Positions 1 to 10,065 are shown, counted from the stretch's first letter. The stretch: DNA of 64,000 bases from Gilliamella sp. wkB171 (GCF_001693755.1 NZ_LYST01000044.1:1-64000), one strand, 5' to 3'. Notes: a model not told the origin generated them from the sequence alone. Numbers and translations are program-made.

Positions 1-1006
1 TAATAAAAATCACTCTTACTATCGATTGCAATAAAGAACTCGAAACAGAATTTGGAACTGACCACCCAATAAGTTGATTGACCATCATTCCTATAGGCAA
101 GTGTAATAAATACATTGAAAAACTACACATACCAAGATAGGACAATATATTATTTAATTTTTTGAATGAAGGCAATTTTAGATAAATATAAGATAATGTA
201 ACTATCCCCCATAAAAACGCTTCAATAGTAAAAGATAAAGAAACGAAAAAAACACTATTTTTTTGAAAAGTGAAAAGATATAAAAATGAAAATGATATTA
301 TGATTAATAAAAAAATTTGATATTTGAGTTTTTCAAGAAATTTAAAAAAACCTTTTTGATAATAATATCCTAAAATAATACCTATCACAAATTGGTCTAA
401 TCTACCAATTATTGTATGATAAGTATTGTAATAAATATCGCTTCCTTTTAAAATAGCGAGGTTAAATCTTGTCGCAATCATCAACACAACAAGCCCTATT
501 AAATATTTAATACCATAACGTTTTAGAAATAATGTAATAAAAGGAAAAAGAAGATAAAACTGGAATTCAACCGCTATAGTCCAAATAGGGCCACTTGGGT
601 AAAAATCATGCCCCCAACCTGTAATAGGATTTCCAGTATTTAGCTGTAAAGTAAAAATTCTTAATATATCCAGAGGCGTTGACACAGGCCTACTACAACA
701 AATAACTATAAAAGCTAAAAAAACCATTAAAGGAAAGATTCTCAAAACACGGTTATAAATAAACCCCCAATATTTTAACTCTTTCTCCCCTCCTTTGGTT
801 ATTTGACAAAATAAGAACCCAGTCAAAACGAGGAAAAAAGACACGCCGGTTGAGCCATTTTGTAACCATAATGGTATGATAGATTTAAATTGCAAATGTC
901 CATTCCACGCAATATTTCCACGAAAATGATGAAATATTAATAAAATTGCTGCAAAGAAACGTAAATGATCTAATCTATCTATATATTTTGTATTAAGTGA
1001 ATACAT
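1..1006 (-). CDS. Acyltransferase 3 family membrane protein (partial, 3' end outside window)
   Basis: The reading frame starts at the ATG at 1004-1006 and stays open to the left edge, giving about 335 residues without a stop. It begins MYSLNTKYIDRLDHLRFFAA, which is the typical start of acyltransferase-3 (OafA/YrhL) proteins: a first helix followed by the catalytic His in a FHHF context. Further on there is the family's G-G/S-F-P-IWTIAVEFQFYLLFP block and many hydrophobic segments, about ten helices. Members O-acetylate (or otherwise acylate) surface polysaccharide at the inner membrane. It lies about 100 bases downstream of a GT2 glycosyltransferase and dTDP-glucose dehydratase, which fits a polysaccharide-modifying role; the exact acceptor is unknown. 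Family length is about 340-380, so only the last residues are missing. Confidence 0.85.
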   Translation of the reverse strand, partial: MYSLNTKYIDRLDHLRFFAAILLIFHHFRGNIAWNGHLQFKSIIPLWLQNGSTGVSFFLVLTGFLFCQITKGGEKELKYWGFIYNRVLRIFPLMVFLAFIVICCSRPVSTPLDILRIFTLQLNTGNPITGWGHDFYPSGPIWTIAVEFQFYLLFPFITLFLKRYGIKYLIGLVVLMIATRFNLAILKGSDIYYNTYHTIIGRLDQFVIGIILGYYYQKGFFKFLEKLKYQIFLLIIISFSFLYLFTFQKNSVFFVSLSFTIEAFLWGIVTLSYIYLKLPSFKKLNNILSYLGMCSFSMYLLHLPIGMMVNQLIGWSVPNSVSSSLLQSIVRVIFI

Positions 1007-1107
1007 ATAAATCCTTTTATCTCAACTCCGAAAAAAGTCCATTTAAACATTTAAATAATATATTAGCATATTGGTTTTGTTAATTTACCACTTATCCACA
1101 ATTTTTT

Positions 1108-2076
1108 TTACAAATTTTTCCGGTATTTATATATAAAAGGAATAAATTTGATAATTAGAATTTTTTTTATATCTTTTAAAGTAAAATATGGATTTTTTTT
1201 AGAATAAATCTCCCGATATTTTCGTATTTCTTTCGAAAAATATAATAAAAATGAATATCTATAAGGCATTTCCAATCGATTATAATTCCATTTATAGCTT
1301 TTATATTGTAAGCTGCAAATTAAATATTTGAGCTTTTCATATAGCATTTTATCTTTGCAAAAATTAATTATTTCTTCAAATTCATCACAAATACAAAAGA
1401 CTTTATCTTTACTTTTTATTGAAGATTGTTCATGGATTCGGTAATAAATTAAAGCAGATTCAATAAGCATTAAGCGGTTTGCGTAAGCATACACTTTGAA
1501 ACTAAAAGATGTATCTTGATAAGATGCTCCAGGTGTTTCTAAAAATCTTATATTATTTTTTTGAATAAATGTTCTTCTATAAATATTAGCCCACACTGAA
1601 GGCCACTGTAAAAATGGCGATACGTCTTCTTGAGGGTTAATTAAAACGTTACTTTCCATTTTACAAGCGTCTATTTTTTTTATTGCGCCATTTTTTTGTT
1701 TGTAAGTATAGAAATGACATCTTGCTACATCCAAATCATTTTTTATTGCCACGTTATACAATGATTCAAACATCTCAGGCTTGGCAAAATCATCTGATTC
1801 AACAATACCAATATATTCTCCGGAACATCCCTGAATACCAATATTCATAGAATCTCCATAACCACTATTCGGTTTATTTATAATCTTAATTCTTTGATCT
1901 TTAGCAGCATATTCCTTTAAAATTGTAAGAGAATTATCGGTTGAACCATCATTAACACAAATAATTTCGATATTTAACAATGTCTGCTTAACTATACTAT
2001 CTAGACATTGTCGCAAATACGATTCAACATTATATACAGGCACAACAATTGAGACTTTAGGGAACATAAAATTCAT
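1108..2076 (-). CDS. GT2 family glycosyltransferase
   Basis: 322 residues. The N-terminal half is a GT-A fold: it opens with [20 protein letters not shown], has the NDGSTDNS nucleotide-sugar motif near residue 43 and an ESDDF (DxD-type) metal site near residue 94. The second half is Lys/Tyr-rich and poorly conserved, as in cytoplasmic glycosyltransferases building O-antigen or capsule repeats. Its ATG overlaps the stop of rfbB as ATGA (2073-2076), so the two are translationally coupled. Donor and acceptor sugars cannot be told from sequence. The very low GC of the gene compared with rfbB is typical of variable polysaccharide loci. Confidence 0.88.
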   Translation of the reverse strand: MNFMFPKVSIVVPVYNVESYLRQCLDSIVKQTLLNIEIICVNDGSTDNSLTILKEYAAKDQRIKIINKPNSGYGDSMNIGIQGCSGEYIGIVESDDFAKPEMFESLYNVAIKNDLDVARCHFYTYKQKNGAIKKIDACKMESNVLINPQEDVSPFLQWPSVWANIYRRTFIQKNNIRFLETPGASYQDTSFSFKVYAYANRLMLIESALIYYRIHEQSSIKSKDKVFCICDEFEEIINFCKDKMLYEKLKYLICSLQYKSYKWNYNRLEMPYRYSFLLYFSKEIRKYREIYSKKNPYFTLKDIKKILIIKFIPFIYKYRKNL

Positions 2077-3101
2077 CCTATTATTTGTTTGCTATTTAAA
2101 TATGCTATAACCGTCTTTTTCAACCCACTGTCGAACTCCTCTTGTGGTTGCCAACCTAATTCTTTCTTTATTTTGGATGAATCGATAGCATATCGATAAT
2201 CATGTCCCGGTCTGTCAGATACAAATTGAATTAAATCTCGATATTTTATTATTCCATTTTTATATTGGGGAGCAAGTTCATCAAGTATTTTACAAAGTTT
2301 TTCAACTAATACTATATTGGTTGATTCGTTATTAGCACCAATATTATATGTTTCGCCTATTTTACCATTGATTAAAACTGAATATAAAGCTTTAGCATGA
2401 TCTTCTACATATATCCAGTCACGTATTTGTCGTCCATTACCATAAATAAGGATCGGTTTACCGGCAAGTGCATTTGAAATGACTGATGGAATTAGTTTTT
2501 CAGTGTGTTGGAAAGGACCATAATTATTTGTGCTATGAGTGATAATTGTTGGTAGGTCATAAGTTTTATACCAAGATCTAACTAGATGATCGCTCGATGC
2601 CTTTGATGCTGAATACGGGCTGTTTGGTGCATAAGAAGTCGATTCAGTGAAAAGATGGTTTGAATTTTGCAGTTCCCCATACACCTCATCGGTAGAAACA
2701 TGAAGAAAGCAAAAATTATTCTTTGCTGATGTAGTTAAAGTATCAAAATAACAGCGATATGCTTCAAGTAAAGTATAAGTACCCACTATATTTGTTTCGA
2801 TAAATACATGAGGATGATTGATAGAGCAATCGACATGACTTTCAGCTGCAAGATGCATTACTGCATCAGGACGATATTGTTGAAAAATCCGATCTAGCTC
2901 TGGTCTATTACAAATATCGATTTTTTCAAAAAAATAACGTTTATTGTCAGATACCTCTGCAAGTGCTTGCAAATTTGCAGCATAAGTCAGTTTATCAATA
3001 TTAATAACTTGATGCACTGTTTGTTCAATAATATAGCGAATAACAGCCGAACCAATAAAACCCGCACCACCAGTTATTAAAATTTTTTTGCTATTAGACA
3101 A
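2073..3101 (-). CDS. rfbB: dTDP-glucose 4,6-dehydratase
   Basis: 342 residues, the normal length for RmlB/RfbB. An extended short-chain dehydrogenase: NAD-binding GGAGFIGS at residues 10-17, the STDEVYG block near 136 and the catalytic YSASK near 162. It converts dTDP-glucose to dTDP-4-keto-6-deoxyglucose, the precursor of rhamnose, fucosamine and related sugars. It is followed by a glycosyltransferase and an acyltransferase, but rmlA/C/D are not in this window. It starts only 2 bases after the stop of the tyrR-like gene, so it is probably read from the same transcript, an unusual partner for a TyrR homologue. Confidence 0.95.
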   Translation of the reverse strand: MSNSKKILITGGAGFIGSAVIRYIIEQTVHQVINIDKLTYAANLQALAEVSDNKRYFFEKIDICNRPELDRIFQQYRPDAVMHLAAESHVDCSINHPHVFIETNIVGTYTLLEAYRCYFDTLTTSAKNNFCFLHVSTDEVYGELQNSNHLFTESTSYAPNSPYSASKASSDHLVRSWYKTYDLPTIITHSTNNYGPFQHTEKLIPSVISNALAGKPILIYGNGRQIRDWIYVEDHAKALYSVLINGKIGETYNIGANNESTNIVLVEKLCKILDELAPQYKNGIIKYRDLIQFVSDRPGHDYRYAIDSSKIKKELGWQPQEEFDSGLKKTVIAYLNSKQIIG

Positions 3102-3103
3102 AA

Positions 3104-4345
3104 CTACCGCCCTATCCCATAATCCCTAAGCTTATTAGCAATCGCAGTATGTGATACGCCTAATCGTTTGGCCAATTTTCTTGAGCTTGGATATTGGTCA
3201 TACAATTTTAATAAAATCTCTTTTTCGAATTGCTTGGTCATTTCATCAAGTGTCTTATTTTCGATATTATCAAAATTAGACAATTTTGATGAAGTTTGCG
3301 CTGGTAGCTCAATATCTTTTATTGTTAATTTAGAGCACGTTAATTGTGACAATGCAGAATATAAGATATTTTTGAGTTGCCGAACATTTCCTGGCCATGA
3401 GTAATTTGATAAATAATCAAAAACTTCATTATCAATCTCAGGAGGATTGATTCCTTGCTTGTCTGCAAATTCATTGACAAAAATCTTGGTTAAAGGAGCG
3501 ATATCTTCTTTACGCTCTTGCAATGAAGGTAGGTGCAATGAAAGAACATTGAGCCGGTAATACAAATCTTTTCTAAATTTACCTTGCTCAACTAAATCGG
3601 CTAAATCTACTTTTGTTGCACAGATAATACGGACATCAACATAAACTTCATTATCATCACCCACACGACGAAAATAACCATCATTGATAAAACGTAGTAA
3701 TTTGGTTTGCATTTGGAATGACATTTCATCTATGCCATCAAGCAAAACTGAGCCACCATTCGCTTGCTCAAAAAAACCTTTTTTACTTTCAATTGCGCCA
3801 GGATAAGCACCGGCTGCATGACCATACAATTCACTTTCAACTACTTCATCGGGCATCGCCGCACAGTTTAATGCAAGAAAAGTTTGATCACCTCGTGCAC
3901 TATACTGGTGACAAGCGTTGGCAAGCAAGTCCTTTCCGGTACCCGTTTCACCAGAAATGAGAAGCGGTTCTCTTTGCATTGAAAAAGCTTTTGCTTGTTT
4001 AATAAGTTTTTGCATTACAACACTTTGTATGGCAAAAATAGCAAAAGCATGATGATTAACAACTTTAATTTTTGACAAGTGCTTTTTTAAATATTCAATA
4101 GACTGAACAATAAAGACGATTTTTGATGATTCCACGACTTTTTGCAATAAAAAGTACTGAGAATTTAAAACAATAATTAGGTCGTCTTGTTGTTCTAGTT
4201 CATCTAGATTTTTAAGATTAAAAATAATCTGATAATCAAATGGTTGATTTAATATTAACGACGTTGAATCAAATAACTCTATTGCCTTGTCATTATATGC
4301 AATGAGTTGCTGGTTATGATTAATTTCAATGATGGCGGCTTGCAT
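3104..4345 (-). CDS. tyrR: TyrR-like transcriptional regulator without ACT domain
   Basis: 413 residues against about 513 in E. coli TyrR. A PAS-like region (about 1-90) is followed by an AAA+ domain with Walker [10 protein letters not shown] (near 131), a Walker B variant LLDGIDEM and sensor R-finger region [12 protein letters not shown]. The C terminus carries the TyrR DNA-binding helix-turn-helix, [20 protein letters not shown], nearly identical to E. coli. TyrR represses or activates aromatic amino acid synthesis and transport genes. The N-terminal ACT domain is absent: the frame starts inside the 3' end of nagZ (20-base overlap). E. coli TyrR has lost the GAFTGA sigma54 loop, but here GAYPGA is present at that place. 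Aromatic ligand sensing is therefore uncertain. Confidence 0.85.
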   Translation of the reverse strand: MQAAIIEINHNQQLIAYNDKAIELFDSTSLILNQPFDYQIIFNLKNLDELEQQDDLIIVLNSQYFLLQKVVESSKIVFIVQSIEYLKKHLSKIKVVNHHAFAIFAIQSVVMQKLIKQAKAFSMQREPLLISGETGTGKDLLANACHQYSARGDQTFLALNCAAMPDEVVESELYGHAAGAYPGAIESKKGFFEQANGGSVLLDGIDEMSFQMQTKLLRFINDGYFRRVGDDNEVYVDVRIICATKVDLADLVEQGKFRKDLYYRLNVLSLHLPSLQERKEDIAPLTKIFVNEFADKQGINPPEIDNEVFDYLSNYSWPGNVRQLKNILYSALSQLTCSKLTIKDIELPAQTSSKLSNFDNIENKTLDEMTKQFEKEILLKLYDQYPSSRKLAKRLGVSHTAIANKLRDYGIGR

Positions 4346-5369
4346 AATCTGCCCACTTCTCGTTTAATCTCATTAAATTTTCATGACGACGTTGCCAATC
4401 ATAGCTTGTCCTCAAATCTTTATCGGTAATTTTGGTGTCAGCCAGTAACTGTTTGGCTTTACTTGTAGTTAAAGGCTGTGTTTTATTTAAAGCTTCTAAT
4501 TGCTCTAAAATAGACAATGTTCCTTGACGATTATTACAGGCTAAAAGTAAATCACAGCCGGCCAATAATGCTGCTTGAGCACGCTGAGCATGGTCACCCA
4601 AGATGGAAGCACCTTCCATCGATAAATCATCAGAAAAAATCACACCATTAAAATGCAGTTGCTGGCGAAGGACTGTTTTGAGCCAATAAGGAGAACCACT
4701 GGCTGGTTTATCATCAAAAGCTGGATAAATTACATGTGCTGGCATAATTGCATCAAGTTTATTATCGGCAATAAGTTTGGCAAAAATCTGCATATCATGC
4801 TCTATTGATGATTTGTCACGGTGATCAATTGGTGTTTCTTTGTGTGAATCAGCAATTACATGACCATGCCCCGGAAAGTGCTTGCCAGTTGTTTTCATAC
4901 CAGCACTGTGCATTCCATCAATCATTGCAGAAGCAATTTGATAAGCGATATTGACATCTTCATGAAAAGAGCGTGTTCCAATTGCTAAACAATCATGACC
5001 TAAATCTAATACTGGTGCATAACTAAGATCGATATCAAAAGCCATAAGCTCTGTAGCAAGCATCCAACCTGCATCAAATGCCAAGGATTTAGCTTGAGGT
5101 AACGCATTTAAAGCAGCAAAAGATTGCGCAGGAGGAATAATAGTAAAGCCCTGTTTAAAACGTTGAACTCGCCCACCTTCATGATCAACAGATATTAATA
5201 AACGCTCTGATGAGACAGCTCGAATCTGATTAATTAAATCACTCAATTGTGCTGGATCTTGATAATTACGGCCAAATAAGATCACTCCAGCAACTAATGG
5301 ATTTTGCAGAAGTTTTTTATCATCTTCACTTAATGATATGCCTTCAACATCAATCAACAACGGTCCCAT
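4326..5369 (-). CDS. nagZ: Beta-N-acetylhexosaminidase NagZ
   Basis: 347 residues (E. coli 341), GH3 family. Shows KHFPGHGHVIADSHKETP, the NagZ loop with the His acid/base, and FSDDLSMEGA, where the first Asp of DDLSMEG is the nucleophile. Cytoplasmic: no signal peptide. It removes N-acetylglucosamine from 1,6-anhydro-muropeptides during peptidoglycan recycling; the importer AmpG is encoded at 61.1 kb. The gene sits between lpoB (stop/start share one base, TAATG) and the tyrR-like gene. In E. coli the order is hinT-ycfL-lpoB-thiK-nagZ; ycfL and thiK are missing here. Confidence 0.96.
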   Translation of the reverse strand: MGPLLIDVEGISLSEDDKKLLQNPLVAGVILFGRNYQDPAQLSDLINQIRAVSSERLLISVDHEGGRVQRFKQGFTIIPPAQSFAALNALPQAKSLAFDAGWMLATELMAFDIDLSYAPVLDLGHDCLAIGTRSFHEDVNIAYQIASAMIDGMHSAGMKTTGKHFPGHGHVIADSHKETPIDHRDKSSIEHDMQIFAKLIADNKLDAIMPAHVIYPAFDDKPASGSPYWLKTVLRQQLHFNGVIFSDDLSMEGASILGDHAQRAQAALLAGCDLLLACNNRQGTLSILEQLEALNKTQPLTTSKAKQLLADTKITDKDLRTSYDWQRRHENLMRLNEKWADYASRHH

Positions 5370-6004
5370 TATTTAGTTTCCTCTTGGGTTGAAGAAACTG
5401 ATGATGACGAATTTTGTTGTTGAGGGAAATCTTTTGATGTTACACGAGTTAAAATTTCACCAGTTTGCGTTGACAGTAACTCCATAGAAAGGTTAGCATC
5501 ATTGTTGTCTGTCGGCAGTTTATTAATCGTAGTAAATAACACAAAACCAGCATTGATAGATTTCGCTAAACCAATCATTTTACTACGGGAAACCAATTTA
5601 TCATCAGCAGAAATACCCAACGCTTGTTTTGCTTGGATGATAGATTGCTTATCAGCAATAACAAAAAGATTTTGTTTATTCATTAAACTATGCAATGTTT
5701 CATCGATCTGATTTTTTGCTAAATAATCACCACTACGATTCTGAATATCACTAATTAACAAAACTTTATTGCCATCAATTGACGATGAGGATTTCAATAT
5801 TTTTTGCACAAATGGCGACAATATAATATTCCAATCAGTTGATTTCACAATTGATGGCGGCGTCTCAATCACATCAGTATTATTTATTTGCGAGTCTTCA
5901 ACCGGTGGTTTTACTTCAATAGGTTTAGTTTGATTAAAAAGCTGACAACCAGCTAAAATAAAACTTAATGTACCAATAATGACAACATGCTTGATCTGTT
6001 TCAT
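5369..6004 (-). CDS. lpoB: Penicillin-binding protein activator LpoB
   Basis: 211 residues (E. coli LpoB 213). N-terminal lipoprotein signal with lipobox ILAGC (Cys about residue 20), then a Pro/Ser-rich linker and a globular domain with LLISDIQNRSGDYL and VIADKQSIIQAKQALGIS, both typical of LpoB. LpoB is an outer-membrane lipoprotein that reaches through the peptidoglycan and stimulates PBP1B. The linker is short, as in other small-genome gammaproteobacteria. Synteny with hinT (8 bases upstream) and nagZ supports the assignment. A Ser/Gln-rich C-terminal tail ends the protein. Confidence 0.92.
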   Translation of the reverse strand: MKQIKHVVIIGTLSFILAGCQLFNQTKPIEVKPPVEDSQINNTDVIETPPSIVKSTDWNIILSPFVQKILKSSSSIDGNKVLLISDIQNRSGDYLAKNQIDETLHSLMNKQNLFVIADKQSIIQAKQALGISADDKLVSRSKMIGLAKSINAGFVLFTTINKLPTDNNDANLSMELLSTQTGEILTRVTSKDFPQQQNSSSSVSSTQEETK

Positions 6005-6011
6005 ATAAAAA

Positions 6012-6359
6012 TCAACCTATTAAATGACCTAAATTCTTACCACCAAGTAAATGCATATGAATATGAAACACTTCTTGACCGCCGTCTTTATTGCAATTCA
6101 TAATTAAGCGGTAACCACTTTCATCTATGCCTTCTTGTTTTGCTATTTTAGCAGCGACAGTCATCATATGACCTAATACTAATTCGTCTTGTTCGGTAAT
6201 ATCGTTAATAGTTGGAATTAATTTATTAGGTATAATCAAAATATGGGTAGGTGCTTGAGGAGAAATGTCTCGAAATGCAGTGACTTTTTCATCTTGAAAA
6301 ACAATATCAGCTGGAATTTCATGCCGAATAATTTTACTAAAAATGGTTTCCTCAGCCAT
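6012..6359 (-). CDS. hinT: Purine nucleoside phosphoramidase HinT
   Basis: HIT-family protein of 115 residues from the chosen start. The histidine triad reads HIHMHLLGG near the C terminus. The start [20 protein letters not shown] matches E. coli HinT exactly in register; the ATG at 6357-6359 is preceded by AGGAG at 7-8 bases, whereas an upstream in-frame ATG at 6375 would lie on top of the ribosome-binding site. It hydrolyses adenosine 5'-phosphoramidates in the cytoplasm. First gene of a minus-strand series hinT-lpoB-nagZ-tyrR-rfbB, divergent from rpsF. Confidence 0.95.
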   Translation of the reverse strand: MAEETIFSKIIRHEIPADIVFQDEKVTAFRDISPQAPTHILIIPNKLIPTINDITEQDELVLGHMMTVAAKIAKQEGIDESGYRLIMNCNKDGGQEVFHIHMHLLGGKNLGHLIG

Positions 6360-6537
6360 CGTGTTTCTCCTTTTCATTTATCAATATTTATTATTTCATA
6401 ATTTCATTATTGCAAGCATAGCATATTTTGAAGAGAAAAATGTATACAAATCGTTACATTTTACAGATGTAGTATCAAATTTGCCATGACACTTAAAATT
6501 ATCCTCACTTTGCAAGTAAAAAATCTAATGCAACTAT

Positions 6538-6566
6538 TTGTCAATTATATTGTGTTGATATATAAT
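6538..6566 (+). promoter_or_regulatory. Sigma70 promoter of the rpsF operon
   Basis: TTGTCA at 6538-6543 and a perfect TATAAT at 6561-6566 with a 17-base spacer. It lies about 95 bases before rpsF and just ahead of the leader hairpin at 6605. The rest of the hinT-rpsF gap (6360-6537) shows only AT-rich sequence. Confidence 0.75.
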
Positions 6567-6604
6567 GCCCCGTCGATTTCAACCGCCTATTTTTCATGTT
6601 CCTT

Positions 6605-6639
6605 GCTTTCAATGGGTTGCGGTTGCCCCGACAGAAAGC
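6605..6639 (+). promoter_or_regulatory. S6:S18-binding leader motif of rpsF mRNA
   Basis: A two-part hairpin: outer stem GCTTTC (6605-6610) with GAAAGC (6634-6639), inner stem GGG (6614-6616) with CCC (6626-6628), and an unpaired CCGACA stretch on the 3' side. A conserved CCG in an asymmetric bulge just before rpsF is the known recognition element by which the S6:S18 complex represses its own operon. Position, 24 bases before the rpsF start, fits. The assignment is by eye. Confidence 0.65.
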
Positions 6640-6662
6640 TGATTAATCCGTAGGGAGCGATA

Positions 6663-7046
6663 ATGCGTCATTACGAAATTGTATTTATGGTTCACCCAGA
6701 TCAAAGTGAACAAGTACCTGGTATGATTGAACGTTATACTGGTACATTAACCACTGATGGTGGAAAAATCCATCGTTTAGAAGATTGGGGTCGTCGCCAA
6801 TTAGCCTATCCTATCGAAAAACTGCATAAAGCACACTATGTGTTAATGAATGTAGAAGCTACTCAAGAAGCAGTAAATGAACTTGAAGATAACTTCCGTT
6901 TTAATGATGCAGTAATTCGCAGTTTAATTATGCGTACAAAACACGCTGTAACTGAAACTTCACCTATGTTAAAAGCTAAAGACGAGCGTCGTAACGCTGA
7001 AGAAGATTTTAGCGATGTAAACATGGATGATGATTCCGAAGAATAA
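6663..7046 (+). CDS. rpsF: 30S ribosomal protein S6
   Basis: 127 residues, beginning [20 protein letters not shown] and containing [20 protein letters not shown], both diagnostic for S6. It has an acidic C-terminal tail (DDDSEE), like E. coli S6, which receives added glutamates from RimK. S6 pairs with S18 on the platform of the small subunit. First gene of rpsF-priB-rpsR-rplI; its 3' end overlaps priB by 20 bases. The start has the ribosome-binding site TAGGGAGCG just upstream. Confidence 0.98.
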   Translation: MRHYEIVFMVHPDQSEQVPGMIERYTGTLTTDGGKIHRLEDWGRRQLAYPIEKLHKAHYVLMNVEATQEAVNELEDNFRFNDAVIRSLIMRTKHAVTETSPMLKAKDERRNAEEDFSDVNMDDDSEE

Positions 7047-7341
7047 TCGTTTAGAGTTATCGGGTATTGTTACTAAAACACCGATACGAAGAATGAGTCC
7101 GAGTGGGATTTCGCACTGTCAGTTTTATTTAGAACACGTTTCTGAACAAATCGAAGCAGAACTTCCAAGACAAGCATGGTGCACAATACCAGTTATCGTC
7201 AGCGGACAACAAGAGTTAAGTTACAGTATTAAAAAAGGCAGCAAAGTATTAGTAAGTGGCTTTATCAGCACACATACTAAACGAGATAAAACCAGTCAAA
7301 TAGTTTTACATGCTGACCAAATTAAACTATTAGGAGAATAG
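7027..7341 (+). CDS. priB: Primosomal replication protein N (PriB)
   Basis: 104 residues, a single OB-fold domain related to [17 protein letters not shown] (about 25-38) and [14 protein letters not shown] match E. coli PriB. It binds single-stranded DNA and PriA-DNA complexes in replication restart. Usual position between rpsF and rpsR. The start lies inside rpsF; two adjacent ATG codons (7027, 7030) are possible, and a shorter start near residue 7 is not excluded because E. coli PriB begins MTNRLVLSG. Confidence 0.93.
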   Translation: MMIPKNNRLELSGIVTKTPIRRMSPSGISHCQFYLEHVSEQIEAELPRQAWCTIPVIVSGQQELSYSIKKGSKVLVSGFISTHTKRDKTSQIVLHADQIKLLGE

Positions 7342-7345
7342 CCAA

Positions 7346-7573
7346 ATGGCACGTTATTTCCGTCGTCGCAAATTCTGCCGTTTTACTGCAGAAGGCGTTA
7401 AAGAAATTGATTATAAAGATGTTTCTTTATTAAAAAGCTATATCACAGAAAGTGGTAAAATTGTACCAAGCCGTATCACTGGTACTAGCGCAAAATATCA
7501 ACGTCAATTAGCTCGCGCTATCAAACGCGCTCGTTACTTGGCATTATTACCATATACTGACAACCATCAGTAA
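7346..7573 (+). CDS. rpsR: 30S ribosomal protein S18
   Basis: 75 residues, standard length. Begins [20 protein letters not shown] and has [20 protein letters not shown] and the basic [20 protein letters not shown] end. Partner of S6 in the ribosome. Four bases after the priB stop, with GGAG before the ATG. Confidence 0.98.
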   Translation: MARYFRRRKFCRFTAEGVKEIDYKDVSLLKSYITESGKIVPSRITGTSAKYQRQLARAIKRARYLALLPYTDNHQ

Positions 7574-7594
7574 TTAGCAACAGAGGAACATATA

Positions 7595-8044
7595 ATGCAA
7601 ATTATTCTACTCGATAAAGTTGCTAATTTAGGCAGCTTAGGTGATCAAGTTAATGTTAAAGCAGGTTATGCACGTAACTTTTTGATTCCACAAGGTAAAG
7701 CCGTACCTGCAACTAAAAAGAATATTGAATTCTTTGAAGCACGTCGTGCTGAATTAGAAGCTAAACTTGCTGAAACATTAAAAGCCGCAGAACAACGCGT
7801 TGCTGAAATCAATGCTCTAGGTAAAGTTACTATCCAATCTAAAGCAGGTGATGAAGGTAGATTGTTCGGTTCAATTGGTACTCGTGATATCGCTGATGCA
7901 GTTAAAGCTCGTGGTATTAATGTATCAAAAAGCGAAGTTCGCTTACCAAATGGTGTATTGCGTACCACTGGTGAACACGAAGTATTCTTCCAAGTTCATA
8001 GTGAAGCTTTTGCTAAACTTATTGTTGATATTATTCCTGAATAA
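7595..8044 (+). CDS. rplI: 50S ribosomal protein L9
   Basis: 149 residues, full length. N-terminal RNA-binding domain [20 protein letters not shown] and [15 protein letters not shown], a long connecting helix (about 40-75) and the C-terminal domain with [15 protein letters not shown]. Last gene of the operon, followed by a strong terminator. Confidence 0.98.
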   Translation: MQIILLDKVANLGSLGDQVNVKAGYARNFLIPQGKAVPATKKNIEFFEARRAELEAKLAETLKAAEQRVAEINALGKVTIQSKAGDEGRLFGSIGTRDIADAVKARGINVSKSEVRLPNGVLRTTGEHEVFFQVHSEAFAKLIVDIIPE

Positions 8045-8060
8045 TCATTCTACAATGATA

Positions 8061-8090
8061 AAAACCCGTCAATTATGTACGGGTTTTTTT
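8061..8090. terminator. Bidirectional Rho-independent terminator, rplI/ggt
   Basis: AAAACCCGT (8061-8069) pairs with ACGGGTTTT (8079-8087) around a short loop and runs into a T tract on the plus strand; on the minus strand the same stem is followed by TTTTTAT. It ends rplI (17 bases upstream) and is well placed to end ggt, whose stop is at 8153. Confidence 0.85.
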
Positions 8091-8152
8091 ATTTTCTCGA
8101 TTACCATTACAAAGCAAATTTAACTAAATAGTAATTTATTATATTAACTATT

Positions 8153-9856
8153 TTATTTAATGACGAAGGATGTTCCTCTTCCACGACTATCTGAAACAGC
8201 CTCTGGTTGTTTATTAGTTACCTTAATCGCTTGAATATCACCATTAAAATCCTGTTGCTCAAAACGATAACCCATTTGTTCTAGTTTGTGTTTAAAATCC
8301 TCAGGGACTTTCTTTTGATAAGGTTCGGTAAAAATCACATTTTTAGGTAATAATTGATGATGATAACGTGGTGCATCCATTGCAGCTTTCAATGACATAT
8401 GATTATCAAATACGTTTGTTATCACTTGGAAAATTGAAGTAAAAATCCTTGAACCACCAGGCGTACCAATGACCATAACCACATCATTATTTTTAATCAA
8501 TATACTTGGAGTCATCGACGATAAGGGGCGTTTGTTAGGTTCAATAGCGTTAGCATCTTTACCCACTACACCAAATTGATTGGCAACACCGGGCTTACTG
8601 CTAAAATCATCCATTTCATTATTTAAAATAATGCCAGTGCCTTCAATCACAACCGCTGATCCAAACCAGCCATTAAGTGTATAAGTATTAGAAGCCGCAT
8701 TACCCCATTTATCTACCACTGAAAAATGCGTTGTTTGCAGTTTTTCAGGTTCATTAGTTAAACCTGGTTTAACTTGTTCGGTGATAGAAATAGCTGTTGG
8801 ATTGACTTGTTTAGCTCTTTCTGCCACATATTTAGCATCAATCAATTTCGCAACGGGCACAGTAACAAAATCGGGATCACCCATATATTCAGCGCGATCG
8901 GCAAATACTCGCTTTTCTATTTCAGCTAATAAATGAATATATTGTGGAGAATTAACGGAAACATTTTTAAAATCATTCGCTAAATCTTGTTTCATTAAAA
9001 GTAATTGAATTAAGCCAACACCACCTGAACTTGGCGGAGGCGCTGTCACAATCTGCATATCATGCCAGTTTGCAACGAGCGGGTCTCGCCATTTAGCTTG
9101 ATAATTAGCCAAATCACTTTCACTAATTAAGCCATCATTTTGTATCATTTGCTGTGCAATTAATTTTGCTGTTTTCCCTTTATAAAAGCCATCACTTCCC
9201 TGCTCAGCAATACTTTCAAGTACTTTGCCAAGTTCAGGTTGTTTGAACACTTTACCTTCTTGCATTGAACCAAAGTATTGTTTAAAGTGACCATTAGTAG
9301 GGGCTGATGCTTCAACTTCTTGATAACGTTCAACTAACTGTTTATTGACTGTAAATCCATCATTGGCAAAACGGATTGCTGGTGCTAATACCTCTTTCCA
9401 GGTTAATTTACCAAATCGCTGATGGATTGCCCACATGCCCGCAACCGTTCCAGGTACTCCCGAAGCTTTATGAGAATACAAACTTAAGTCAGTAATAACA
9501 TTCTTATTTTCATCAAGGAACATATCTTTATCGGCTTTTTGTGGGGCAGTTTCTCGATAATCAATGAAATAGGGCTTTCCTTCCATCCAAAGCGTCATAA
9601 AACCACCACCACCAATATTACCTGCTTCAGGATAAGTCACTGCCAATGCAAAGGCGGTAGCAACAGCAGCATCAGCAGCATTACCACCTTTGGTTAACAT
9701 TTCCTCTCCAGCAATCGCACCATAATAATCGGGTGAAGCTATTGCGCCTGATTCAAGTTTTTGTTTACCATTTTCAACCGCATATATGGGCTGACAAAAC
9801 ATAAAAAACAGGATAAGGTAGCAATACTTTATCAACTGGCCTTTGCAATTTAACAT
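8153..9856 (-). CDS. ggt: Gamma-glutamyltransferase
   Basis: 567 residues. A signal peptide (about 1-25, ending near QPIYA) exports it to the periplasm. Contains the GGT hallmarks: GNAADAAVATAFALAVTYPE near the N terminus, GGGGFMTLW, and the autoprocessing site TTHFSVVDKWGNAAS, in which the second Thr becomes the N-terminal nucleophile of the small subunit; PLSSMTPSILI and GTPGGSRI follow. The enzyme cleaves or transfers the gamma-glutamyl group of glutathione. The ATG at 9854-9856 has a perfect AGGAGG six bases upstream; an earlier ATG at 9874 would make that site part of the coding sequence. Monocistronic. Functional link: a 5-oxoproline cluster at 25-31 kb. Confidence 0.96.
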   Translation of the reverse strand: MLNCKGQLIKYCYLILFFMFCQPIYAVENGKQKLESGAIASPDYYGAIAGEEMLTKGGNAADAAVATAFALAVTYPEAGNIGGGGFMTLWMEGKPYFIDYRETAPQKADKDMFLDENKNVITDLSLYSHKASGVPGTVAGMWAIHQRFGKLTWKEVLAPAIRFANDGFTVNKQLVERYQEVEASAPTNGHFKQYFGSMQEGKVFKQPELGKVLESIAEQGSDGFYKGKTAKLIAQQMIQNDGLISESDLANYQAKWRDPLVANWHDMQIVTAPPPSSGGVGLIQLLLMKQDLANDFKNVSVNSPQYIHLLAEIEKRVFADRAEYMGDPDFVTVPVAKLIDAKYVAERAKQVNPTAISITEQVKPGLTNEPEKLQTTHFSVVDKWGNAASNTYTLNGWFGSAVVIEGTGIILNNEMDDFSSKPGVANQFGVVGKDANAIEPNKRPLSSMTPSILIKNNDVVMVIGTPGGSRIFTSIFQVITNVFDNHMSLKAAMDAPRYHHQLLPKNVIFTEPYQKKVPEDFKHKLEQMGYRFEQQDFNGDIQAIKVTNKQPEAVSDSRGRGTSFVIK

Positions 9857-10065
9857 TTTGTACCTCCTCATCAATATTGTATTTTCGTCCTTCCCTTTTA
9901 CTCAAAGTACCAACAAAACATGATTAAATCATAATACTGTTGAATAAAGGGGAATTATCAATATAGCATATAATTTTAAAAAATTGAGTAAATATTAAAC
10001 AATATCAAATTAAGGTGAACCAAAATATTTGAGGCATATATCAAATATAAGAATTTGAGAGAGAA

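Noticed and set aside
7666-7968. A 100-codon open frame antisense to rplI.
   Set aside because: Shadow of the strongly conserved L9 gene; no ribosome-binding site.
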